Shown: piece after piece, positions 38,587 through 47,555 of the stretch
How positions within the stretch are numbered: the stretch's first letter is position 1
Layout: each line of letters opens with the position of its first letter
Assembly: GCA_965240325.2 (NCBI GenBank)
Contig: OZ251225.1
Coordinates: 744,001-808,000, forward strand
DNA: 64,000 nt
Origin: Rebecca billardiae RCC1528
Taxonomy: Eukaryota > Haptophyta
Direction of reading: 5' to 3'
The notes under the pieces: generated by a model
The model's input: only the letters and a program-made list of their open reading frames with translations
Databases searched by the model: none
Told to the model about the DNA's origin: nothing
Position numbers and translations under genes: made by a program

Positions 38587-38937
38587 GTTGCATGCGCGAG
38601 GAAGGCATCCGATGCGGGCGAGGGCAGGCGGGGCGGGCCAGGGAGAAGGGGGTGGGTGGAGCTGGGCGCCCGCCACTAGACTCAGCACACTTCACCCTGT
38701 GGCCACCGAAGACACAGCAGCGCGTGCAGCCATGGAGCGGGCGGGCCGCACCGCGCGACGTGCGCTCCGAGTCCACGGCGGCCGAGTCGCGAGCCGCTGG
38801 GCTGAGATAAGCGCTTATCTCAGCCCGGGCTGAGATAAGCTCGCGCGGAGCTTATCTCAGCCCGGGCCGATTTAAGCGCTTAAATCGGCCCGGGCTGAGA
38901 TAAGCTTAAATCGGCCCGGGCTGATTTAGCGCTGCCG
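38587..38937 (-). repeat. Right terminal inverted repeat
   Basis: 351 bp, matches the left arm when inverted. It is followed by the second GACGCCGCC. Confidence 0.9.
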
Positions 38938-39227
38938 GACGCCGCCGCCGCCGCCGTCGCCGGTGGATTCGCGCGCGAGGAACCGTTTGTGGCGGCGGAA
39001 ATGCGGACGAATGCGCGGGAGGGAGTAGGGACCGTGTGGCGTGTCCGTCGGACCGTGAGGGCTCTGAAGCAGCACTGACGCGCTGTCACATATATATGCA
39101 CACGTGTGCTCGTCAGGTAGCTAACTCATCAGTGACACGGTCACGGACACGGTGGTACGACCTGTCGACCACAGCGACAACTCTGAAACGGTGCTCGCAC
39201 ATCGCGCGCGTGACTGCTACTACTACT

Positions 39228-41201
39228 TCACAGCAGCGCGCTTAGCTGGCGACGCCCAGCAGCACGTGCGGGTGACGCGAGCGCATCGGCGCCGGGAATC
39301 GCCGCTGCGTGCTCCGGAGCGTGGGTCCACGACCGGCGCAACCTGCGGCCGACCGCGAACCCTGCGCTGATCGGCGCGGCGACCAGCAGCAGGCCGACGA
39401 CCGCGGCCGCGGTGGTCGCGAGCTGCACGTACGGCGTGAGCGAGTCGCCCTCCGTCGCGTGCGGCGCAGGCGCGCGCGCGCCGGGCACGGCCTCTGGCGC
39501 GTCCTCGACCTTGACGAGGTCGGCGCCGAGCTTGCGCAGCATCTGCGCGATCGTGCCGTTCGCGATCGCGAGCACGTACTTCTCGGCGCGGTGGATCGTC
39601 TGGATGTGCGTCGCGTTGGTCAGCCGCACGACCGTGTACATCTGCGGGTCTGCCTCCGCCCACACGTCGCACATGTTGAGCGAGTCGAGCATCACGGCGC
39701 CGTCGCCGTCGACCTCGTCGTACTGCAGCATCGCGGGATCGTACACGTCCTCCGACGTGTACCGCAGCGTCGCGGGCGTCGGCACGCCCGCGCCGTAGAA
39801 GCAGTACGTCTTGACGCCCGGTGGCGCGAACGTGTGGTACCGCTTGGTGGCGTTGTAGATGTCAGCGGTCGTGTGCAGGTCCACCTGGTGGAGCATAGAG
39901 TCGAGCTGCGAGGCGCTCCACGAGCGGTGCGGCGTCTGCACGATCGGCCAGTCCTCCGCATGCCCTGGGATCGCCATGGGGAACGACCACGTCACGCCGC
40001 CAAACGTGCGGCTCACCTCGGCGAGGATCGAGCCATCGATCCACGGCAGCGACTTGGAGTTGATGCCCCAGAGGTAGCCGGACAGCACCATCCGCACCGA
40101 CTGCAGCGAGCCGCCAAAGCTGCCGGCGATCGGCACGAACGCCTCCACGTACTTGGCCTTCCACGCCTGCGCGGCGCGGCGGCGCGCACGCGCGCACCGG
40201 CGCGAGTGGCCATGAGCGCGCAGCCCATCGGCGCGGGCTGCGCCGCATCGCGGGCCGCGCTCGCGCGCCGGCGTGCGGGCGTGCGGCGCGCGCACCGGTG
40301 TGACAAAGTTGTTGAGAAACCACAGCGTGTACGGCGCGCCCTCGCTCACGGCGACGAGTACGGCCTTGCGCCCCGAGTTGAGCTGCACCGAGCTCTCGAT
40401 CAGCCGCTGCAGCTGCGAGAACGCGCCGCCCGGTTTCGTCCAGTACATGGGCCCCGTGCGCCAGTCGTACGGCGCGCCGTGCAGGTTGGAGCCCGCCACG
40501 TACCCCATGCGCTCGAGGTGGTACGCCATCTTGGAGAAGACCTCGGTGAGCGTGCACGTCGACTCCATCGCGGGCACGATGCAACGCACGCCCCCCACGT
40601 CGCCGTACTCGACGAGCCGCGTCTGCACGCCGTTGTCCAGGTACTCGTGCCGCCACATGTCCCACTTGAGCTCCAGGTTGGCCTGCGCGCGCGGCGCGCG
40701 GAGGCGCGGCGCGCAGCACGTGCGCATGGCGTCAGCCCGAGGGGCGGCGCGCGAGCGGGCGCCCGCGGAGCGCGGGGTGCGTGCACGCGCCTGGAAGCAC
40801 CCCACGGATCCCGGGATGATCTGCGTGATGTCGAACCAAAGATCGAACCACGACTTCTGGAAGAACTGCTGGACCAGGCATTCCCAGTCGTTCCGCCTGC
40901 CGGGGATGCGCGCCTGCAGCACAAGAGGCAGGCGAGGCGCAGACGTCAGACGAAGCGCGCACGCGAGGGCGGGGGGCCAAGCGCTGGACCGCCGTCAGCG
41001 CGCAACCGCGAGCGCGCTCCGAGCGCGTGCCTGGATGCGGCTGCCACCAATGCCTGGGATCAGCATGACCGGCGGCAGGTTCGGATCGCCCATGTCCTTG
41101 CGCTCCACAATCTTGCCCGTGGGATCCTCGACAGTGATTCCCCCATCCACCACGCGAGCGAGGCCCAGGAAGGGCAGCAGCAGCGCCACGCGCATCGTCA
41201 T
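39228..41201 (-). CDS. LCAT/PDAT-family acyltransferase, four exons
   Basis: Exons 41201-41031, 40913-40791, 40682-40296 and 40166-39228 join to 539 residues. A signal peptide (MTMRVALLLPFLGLARVVDG) is followed by the family's PVMLIPGIGGS. PYDWRTGP lies at about 169-176 and the nucleophile region AVSEGAPYTLWFLNNF has Ser211. The GDG of DEVDGDGAVML holds Asp382, and NATHIQTI supplies His414. These match the LCAT Ser-Asp-His triad, but the usual HSMGG elbow is replaced by VSEGA. A C-terminal transmembrane helix (about 471-497) would anchor it. The family moves acyl groups between phospholipid and sterol or diacylglycerol. Introns 1 and 2 have GC donors (CAG|GC) and intron 3 GT, all ending in CAG. 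Lengths are 117, 108 and 129 bp, all multiples of three. The frame also opens upstream at 41309. Confidence 0.85.
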
Positions 41202-41520
41202 CGACGAACACCCGGCGGCGCCCTTCCGCCGAGACGCCAGCGCAGATCCCGGTGGCAAGCGCGTCCGGTAGCACGGCCCCGCGCGGGATCGATTTCTTAT
41301 TGCCGCCATTTTGCCGCCCAGCCTGCCGTCGGGTGGGTGATGGTCTTTCCCGCCCAGCCAGCGCCCAGCGGGGCTCGAGAGCGGCGAGACCGCAGCTTGG
41401 CCTCAGTGGTTGACTTCGGCTCGGGAGTCGGGGCCACGTTACTACATCATCACATGAATCTCTCTGTCTCCGCCTCTCCTCTATTCCAGAAGACTGGCCA
41501 GCTGCTTCAGCTAGTCGGCG

Positions 41521-43604
41521 TCACACTCCGGACGAGTGGCGCGGGCGGCGGCCGCGCGCTCGCAGATTGTGCGCAGCGTTGTACAGCCTGTGCATGAACT
41601 CCTCGCCCTTGCCGACGTCATAGTCGTCGTCTATGCCGTCGATCGCCGCGAGCTGCGCGCGCAGCTGCTCGATGCTCGCCATCTGCTGCTCGTGCACCTC
41701 GCGCTCCATCGAGCGCAGCACGTCCCGCTGCGCGCGCTCGCGCGTCTGCCGATCGGAACGCGCGCCGCGAATGCGCCCCTGCGTCGCGGCGCGCGGCGGG
41801 GTCGGGGGCGGCGCGCGGCTGGTGAGCTCGGCGCTCGGCGCGGCCGAGCGCGCGCGCGCACCCGCCCGCCCGCCCGCCCGCCGCACCTCGAGCATCTGTA
41901 TCTGCTCCCTGTAGAAGCCCTCCGTCGCGTGGTAGCTGCGCTCGGCGGCAAGCCGGCGCGCGCGCGCGCGCTCAGCCTCGGCGTCGCGCCCGAGCTGCAG
42001 CCGCTCTCGCTGCAGCTTGAGCGCGAGGCGGTAGAGGTGCTGGCGGTACGCGGCGCCGCGCGAGCCCCTGCGCGCGCGCGGCGCGCACAGGGGGACACGC
42101 CGCCAGCACGGCGTGAGCCTCGCGCAGCCCCGCGCAACACGCCAACCACCAACGCCCCGGCAGCGGCGCGCGCGCGCGCGCCGCCCTCGCGGCCCGCTCA
42201 CCCCCTGCGCGTGCGGGCCATGGGCGCGAGGGCGTGCGCGGTGGTGCGCGTGCGCGTGTGCGCGCACCTGCGGCTCGCGATGGACGCCTCCCAGCTCGCC
42301 GCGTCGTGCTCGCGGCGCAGCCGGCGGATCCACAGGATCCGCTCGTCGCGCAGCGCGTTGCGCGCCGCCAGCTCGGCGCTCGCGCGCTGCTGCCCGTCCG
42401 CGCGCCTCAGCTCAGCTGCGTACTGCCTGAGGAGGGACATGAGCACGGCGTAGGCGCGCACGCCCGCGTCGCCGGCGAGGCCGCTCGAGGCGTACTCCGA
42501 GAGCCGCCGGATGTCCTCGGCGTACACGCCCGCCTCCTCCGCCGGCGCGCCCTCCTCCTCCGCGCGCGCGCCCGCAGACTCGCGCGCGCCCTCGACGCGC
42601 GCGCGCGCCTCCTCCACGCGCCGCGCCAGCCTCGCCACGTCCTCGTTGATCGTGGCGTAGGAGAGGGTGCGCGCGTACGAGAGGGGCGCGTGCGCGCGGC
42701 GCGGGCGCGCGGCGTGCTCCGGCGGCAGCGGCGACGACGCCGCCGGGCCGTCCGCCCACTCGCGCGCGCGCGGCACGGGCAGCGGCCTGGCGGGCGGCCC
42801 AGGCGCGCGGCCGCCAGGCCTCCAGGGCTCAGCTGACGCCGGCCGCTGCCGCAGCCGCGCGCGCTGCGCGTCGGCCGCGCGCGCGAGCTCGTCCACGCGC
42901 AGCGCGGAGGCGGAGGTGTACGCCCGCCTGCCCGGGCGCTCCTGCACGAGCACGAGCCCTGGCCGCGCCGCGCCTCGCACGCCGCGCGCCACCGCGCGCC
43001 GCGCGCCGCCGCGCCCGCCCGCGCGCAGCAGCGTGCGCCTCACGTGTTCGATCGGCGCCTCGTCCTCGCCCTCCTGCGACCAGGGCGCCATCTCCTCCGC
43101 GTCGTCGGCGATGTCGAAGAGGACGTCGTCGGTCTGCACCCCACGAGGCGTGCGCGCGCGCGCGCGCGGCCTCGAGTGCGTGCGCGGCGCCGTGTCCGGC
43201 GAGCCCTCGCGCCGGCGGCGCGATGGCGGCGTGTCCTGCTCGGGCGCACCGTCGGGTGCGCCCAGCTCGCCGCTCGACTTGAAGATCTCGTGGAGCTCGT
43301 CGAGGATCTCGAGGAGGTTGCGCGTGGTCTCGAGGTCCACATCCGCCAGCGCCGCGCCGTCGATGTGCGACAGGTCCATCATCAGCACCGAGGTCGCCAG
43401 GTGGCTCACGAGCGCGTTGAAGTTGGCCTCGTGGTCCGCGTGCGTGCGCGCGGCCGTGTGGATGCCGGCGGGGAGGCCGATGAAGAGGCGGCGGAAGATC
43501 TGGAGGAGGAGCAGCGAGTCGAACTCCTCAAGCCGGCGTACGCGCTGCACGCCCACGCGGTCGAGCACGCGGTTGAGGGCCGCGACGACGTCCGTAGCCG
43601 ACAT
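41521..43604 (-). CDS. CEP95-like centrosomal/ciliary protein, three exons
   Basis: Exons 43604-42268, 42067-41887 and 41778-41521 give 591 residues. The N-terminus (about 1-110) resembles the calponin-homology-like domain of CEP95/CCDC45: DVVAALNRVLDRVGVQRVRR, then DLSHIDGAALADVDLETTRN and LLEILDELHEIF. A long disordered acidic/Arg-rich middle follows. The C-terminus is coiled coil (for example YATINEDVARLARRVEEARA, RALRDERILWIRRLRREHDA, SYHATEGFYREQIQMLE). CEP95 localises to centrosomes and basal bodies in animals, so a flagellar role is plausible. Donors are CAG|GTGCGC and GAG|GTGCGG, acceptors GCGCAG and ACGCAG. Intron 2 is 108 bp, in frame and stop-free; intron 1 is 200 bp. The assignment rests mainly on the N-terminal domain. 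Confidence 0.65.
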
Positions 43605-43782
43605 CTTCGGTAGCGCTGCGGTGGGCAGGGCCGAAGGCCACTGGGTAGGCGCGCGGCCGGACGTGACTTTGCTGTTGCGAAAACGTCAAAAGTCAAAACG
43701 CGGGCTGCCCTTTTGGCCTTATTATTTTCCCAGCTGCGCCTGTGCTTGATGTGCATGAAAACTGGGCGGTGCTCGTAATAAC

Positions 43783-44943
43783 TCAGTCGTGCACGGCATC
43801 GGCCACACTGGAATCACGCAGCTCGGCGAGCCTCCTGCGGATGCCCTCCGCCATGCGCGCATTATGCGCGTCCTGCACCGAAGGCCTGCGCCCTTCTGGC
43901 GCCGATTGCGACGACCCCTGCCCCACCGCCGCAGGCGCGCGCGCTGGCTCCGCCCCTGTGCCAACGGGCAGAGGGGCAGGAGAGGCAGCAGGGTGCGATG
44001 CCGCCGCCGCTGCTGCGGCCACAGCGAGGGCTTCGAGCGCCTGCTGATACAGCGCGATCACCTCGTCGCGACTGGCCTCCCCGAGCGGCTCGAGCGCTGA
44101 GGCGAGGCGCAGGCACACCTGCGCGCGAAGTGCGCACATCTCCTCCTCCTCCTCAGCCTCATCGGCACTCGCCGTGTCCACCGGGGTGGCAGGAGTGCGC
44201 TCGAGCAAGCGGGCGGCTGCGCGCAGGTGCTCGCGCGCGCGCTCCGAGTCCGGATGGAAGGCATGGCGCGCGGCGGCGGGGGCGTGCGTGACATCCTCGC
44301 TGCCCTCCTCCCCCTCGTTGCCCGCCGCCGCCGCCGCCGCCGCCGCCGCGGGCGCGACCGCGGGCGCGAGGCACATGTTGGCAAGGTTCACGTGCGCGCG
44401 CACCGCGCACGGCACGTCCGCGCACGCCTCGGCGGCTCGGATGCATTCGGCTTGCTTGGCGGCCGCCTCGGGCCATCGACCGAGCGAGCGAAGCGCGAGA
44501 GCCACGTTCCCCAGCGCGTGCGCCCGGCCCTGCTCGTCGCCGTGCCGCGCGCACAGCTCGGCACAGCCCTCGAGCATCCGAAGGGCAACTTGCGGCTTGC
44601 CGATCTGGCGGTAGCAGATGGCGGCAGAGTTGAGGGCGTCCACCTCGCCGCGGACGTAGTTGAGCGCGCGCGCCATCACGTACGAGGCCGCGAAGCACTG
44701 CAGTGCGCCGCACGTGAGCGAGTGCGCGTCGGCACCCGGCTCGCCAGCATGCGCAAGCTGCGCGTTGCCTGCACCCATCATGCCGTCGAGCTCGTCCTTG
44801 CCGAGGCCCGCGAGGCCCTTCCCGCGCTCCTGAAGCACGGCGAGCTCACGCTCCGCGTCGCGGAGCGCGGGTGAGTACCCGTGCCCGTTCACCGCGGTGT
44901 CACCACGCCCGCCTTCGTCGTCGCTGTCGTGCCCGTGCTCCAT
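43783..44943 (-). CDS. TPR-type helical repeat protein
   Basis: 386 residues, one exon. After an acidic leader, TPR-like helix pairs run from about 85 to 200: CFAASYVMARALNYVRGEVD, ALNSAAICYRQIGKPQVALR, AHALGNVALALRSLGRWPEA and VRAHVNLANMC. Another pair follows a poly-Ala/acidic insert (LRAQVCLRLASALEPLGEAS, DEVIALYQQALEAL). TPRs are protein-binding scaffolds; nothing shows the partner. The C-terminal 80 residues are low complexity apart from a final helix. The poly-Ala run is encoded by a GCC repeat near 44330 and may vary in length. Confidence 0.7.
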   Translation of the reverse strand: MEHGHDSDDEGGRGDTAVNGHGYSPALRDAERELAVLQERGKGLAGLGKDELDGMMGAGNAQLAHAGEPGADAHSLTCGALQCFAASYVMARALNYVRGEVDALNSAAICYRQIGKPQVALRMLEGCAELCARHGDEQGRAHALGNVALALRSLGRWPEAAAKQAECIRAAEACADVPCAVRAHVNLANMCLAPAVAPAAAAAAAAAGNEGEEGSEDVTHAPAAARHAFHPDSERAREHLRAAARLLERTPATPVDTASADEAEEEEEMCALRAQVCLRLASALEPLGEASRDEVIALYQQALEALAVAAAAAAASHPAASPAPLPVGTGAEPARAPAAVGQGSSQSAPEGRRPSVQDAHNARMAEGIRRRLAELRDSSVADAVHD

Positions 44944-45056
44944 GTTTGCTGCTCGGCGCTTCTGCCGTTCGCCCGGCCGGGCAGTTCTAGGAATGGGCGC
45001 GGGACTGACGAACGGGACCCGGGGACGTGGCCTTACTGAAGGCAGGGCTAGGCATC
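44944..45056. promoter_or_regulatory. Short divergent promoter interval
   Basis: Only about 113 bases separate the TPR gene start (-) and the next plus-strand ATG. Base composition changes sharply here from CpG-rich to CpG-poor. Confidence 0.4.
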
Positions 45057-46049
45057 ATGCAGGCCCGCAAGGACGTGGACTCCCAGCTGTCAAAGGCAGG
45101 GCGTCTCCTCCGACATGCCAGGGAGCTTCGGCCGCCGCCTGGGCACGACCAGGGGGGGCAGCCCCCTCCCCCACAGGCACAGGCAGGCCCAGGAGGGGCG
45201 ATTGCCATGAATAATCAGTTACAGGGGCCACCTGTCATCCAGCAGCAACCCCCTGCCCAGGCTGGCCAGGGCTGGCAGGCAGGCGCGGGGCAGGCCAACC
45301 TGCACCAGCCAATAGCGCGCGGTCACCACGTGCGCCCTCAGCTACTCTTGCGGGCATGGCCCCTACAGCGTGCTCGCCCCCTCCCTATGGTGATTGCGTG
45401 GCCTCTGCAGCCTGCCACACCTCTTGTAGCATGGCCGCTCCAATATGTTACCCCACTGGCTCGCCGCGATGTGCGTCCGTCGGACAATGTGTTGACACAT
45501 GGGGGCCCTGAGATTGAGGCAGATCCTGCTGCGGGCAGTCACACTGGTCACGGAGCTCACAACGGCATTACACAATCAGACACTGGACAGCAGGCCACAC
45601 AGCCACCTGCTGGCTCTGCCAAGACACTGGCAGCCCCCAGGCGCAGGCTGCCTCCTCCTAGTCAAGCTCAGCAAGACAGCCCCCCGCCCAAACGACACTG
45701 CCCACCCCGCCAGGCAAATGTGCCTATCCTAACACCAACTGGCAGGCAGGCTCAGCCTGCACAGCGAAGTATGCAACCCCCTGCAAAGAGCAGCAGAAAG
45801 AGGCGCGCAAACGACTCCTCCCCAGGCGTATTAGCCATCGCCACCACTCTGCTTGCCTCCTACAGCGGCCCACGCCCTGACTTGATGCCCGATATCGCAC
45901 ACATGTCTGACATGACACCATCTGCCTCCATAGCAGCACGAGTGAAATACAGGCGCCTCACTGCCAGGACCAGTGGCCCAGACCCCGGCCCAGCTACTGG
46001 GCTCGCTGACAGCCCCCTCCGTCCCCTCCCCCGCGCAGGGATCGGCTAG
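45057..46049 (+). CDS. Pro/Gln-rich protein of unknown function in a CpG-poor tract
   Basis: 330 residues from the first ATG (the frame opens at a GTG at 45027). A short basic helix (QARKDVDSQLSKAGRLLRHA) is followed by low-complexity Pro/Gln/Ala sequence, a block of near-repeats (LLRAWPLQRARPLPM, IAWPLQPATPL, VAWPLQYVTPL), a basic bipartite stretch (SSRKRRANDSS) and a Ser/Pro tail. No domain is recognised. CpG is much rarer than in neighbouring genes and CA/TG are enriched. That fits a methylated, decaying or foreign segment and makes me unsure this is a working gene. A Cys/Trp-rich frame follows directly (46049-46288). Confidence 0.4.
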   Translation: MQARKDVDSQLSKAGRLLRHARELRPPPGHDQGGQPPPPQAQAGPGGAIAMNNQLQGPPVIQQQPPAQAGQGWQAGAGQANLHQPIARGHHVRPQLLLRAWPLQRARPLPMVIAWPLQPATPLVAWPLQYVTPLARRDVRPSDNVLTHGGPEIEADPAAGSHTGHGAHNGITQSDTGQQATQPPAGSAKTLAAPRRRLPPPSQAQQDSPPPKRHCPPRQANVPILTPTGRQAQPAQRSMQPPAKSSRKRRANDSSPGVLAIATTLLASYSGPRPDLMPDIAHMSDMTPSASIAARVKYRRLTARTSGPDPGPATGLADSPLRPLPRAGIG

Positions 46050-46456
46050 TGGCTGGCCCTCTGCCCACACTGGGGCACCCTAAGGGGTGCCCAGTCTGCC
46101 GACTCGGCTCAAACTCGATGATCTCGAATTGCAAGGCAGTGCACTGCTGGTACCTGGGACCACCCCACAGTGTTGGGCTTGTATGCTGTCGGCAATGGCA
46201 TACCCCCGCCCCCTCTGGAGGCGGGCTGTCCACAGCGGAGTGGTGTCAAGGCACTTGGTGTATCGGTCAGTGGTTTGAGGTTGGGTGAGGGTGGTGGTTG
46301 GTTGGGGGCTGGCCAGGGTAGGGCTGGAGGCTTCGGCCGCCAGTCTGATCACCCGGAGCCCGTTATAAAGGGGAATTTAGCAGTACTTACGTACAGTATG
46401 CATGGGTAACTAATGGGTACGGTAGCTACCGCTATCATAGAGCGCGACGCGCGTGG
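46050..46456 (+). other. Cys-rich open frame and spacer
   Basis: A plus-strand frame to 46288 reads GCPVCRLGSNSMISNCKAVH and further Cys/Trp/His-rich sequence that could be a zinc-binding remnant continuing the preceding gene after a frame change. The CpG-poor character persists to about 46330. Spacer and the EIF1AD promoter follow. Confidence 0.3.
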
Positions 46457-46993
46457 ATGGCGCCCGGCCACAAGCACGAGGCGTTCCCGGAGCCGCAGGG
46501 TACGGAGACTGTGGCGAGGGTGGTGGACACGCCCGGGAGCAATCTGCTCGTCGTCGAGTACCCAGCCAGCGATGACACCGACTCGATGCTAAGGATGCTC
46601 GCGCGCCTTCCCAGCAAGTTCAAAAAGTCGGTGTGGATCCGACGGGGCGACTACGTGATCGTCGACGGCGAGCGCGCAGAGCCAAGCGCTGCGGTAGGCG
46701 GCCAGGTGACCACCTCGGGTGGCTGGGTGGTGCACAGCTTGCAACGCGACCAGATCAAGTATCTACGCGAGCGCGGGCTGTGGCCGGGGGCGTTTGCAGC
46801 CGCTCACAAGTCGGAAGCCGTCGTCGACGACGATGACTACCTCGTCAACCACAACCACGCCGTTGACGACGAGGACAGCGACGACGAGGACAGTGTGGGG
46901 GAGGATGAGGACGAGAATGACGATAAGGAGACGCGCAGCATGCCAGGTGGGGGCCACGATGAAGCAGACGAGATTGCAGGCCCTCGCCAGTAG
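46457..46993 (+). CDS. EIF1AD: EIF1AD-like S1/eIF1A-domain RNA-binding protein
   Basis: 178 residues from an ATG. The S1-like OB fold at about 14-112 has the family's signature path: VARVVDTPGSNLLVVEYP, LARLPSKFKKSVWIRRGDYV, IVDGE, then QIKYLRERGLWPGAF. PSKFKKSVWIRRGD and LWPGAF closely parallel animal and plant EIF1AD. An acidic Asp/Glu C-terminus follows, also typical. EIF1AD is related to translation factor eIF1A but is nuclear or associated with late 40S maturation in animals. One exon, normal length, apparently intact. Confidence 0.88.
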   Translation: MAPGHKHEAFPEPQGTETVARVVDTPGSNLLVVEYPASDDTDSMLRMLARLPSKFKKSVWIRRGDYVIVDGERAEPSAAVGGQVTTSGGWVVHSLQRDQIKYLRERGLWPGAFAAAHKSEAVVDDDDYLVNHNHAVDDEDSDDEDSVGEDEDENDDKETRSMPGGGHDEADEIAGPRQ

Positions 46994-47555
46994 TAGCTGA
47001 GCCCGGTATTAATACTATACGGGGGGTCCATGACAGCAGCCCATTGATTTGTGATTTCGACAACCATGCGCCATGTAGGTGTCTGACGAGCGTGGCGCTT
47101 GCGGAGTCACTTACAAATATGTCCCAGAGCCCAGCCCAGCCGTTGGAAGCACTCAAAACCGACTCCGCGCGCCGTCGCGCGGTCGTGCGCGCACGCCAGC
47201 TGCGCCACTGTGTCGCATACAGATTCAGCCAAACGTCAACGATCCGACTTGTTATGGCGGCTAAATGACGGTATGTCGTCGGACTTACTTATTCATAACC
47301 GTTGCAACCCGCCCCAACAAAATTAAGGTGGAATTGCTAAATTTTAGTAGGCATGATAGATGAGTGCGCGTAGCGGTTGGTGAAAAACTACTCCAAGATC
47401 GAGCATTTTACCCATCATTTAATTAGAGATACCCTACCCGCACATATGCACAGACTTACCCGTTAATATATAGTACGGGTGCACTCTCCTATATATATTC
47501 ATATTGGTGTCTATATGTGGGTACCGTGTTCAATATTGAGACTGGGTCATCCGAA
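46994..47555. other. AT-richer intergenic spacer
   Basis: No gene is seen. It contains TATATA bits around 47465-47510 and lies between EIF1AD and the 3' end of the next minus-strand gene. Confidence 0.5.

Larger units (their letters stand above)
36459..38937. mobile_element. Mutator-type / foldback DNA element with ~350-bp inverted repeats
   Basis: The ends are CGGCAGCGCTAAATCAGCCC inward and its exact complement. The arms 36459-36807 and 38587-38937 are nearly identical (a 2-bp indel and about one substitution seen), flanked by the 9-bp duplication GACGCCGCC. Long arms and a 9-bp duplication are typical of Mutator-like elements. The outermost ~150 bp consist of nested palindromes of AGCCCGGGC, GATAAGCGCTTATC and TTAAGCGCTTAA. 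The interior is also a diverged inverted repeat (about 37210-37300 against about 38235-38330), so the whole element can fold back. No transposase is recognisable; long Ala/Arg frames in the middle come from GCC/GCG repeats. A recent non-autonomous insertion upstream of ERO1. Confidence 0.85.

Noticed and set aside
39309-41597. 762-codon plus-strand frame
   Set aside because: Antisense to the LCAT-like gene, Arg/His-rich, with no domain.
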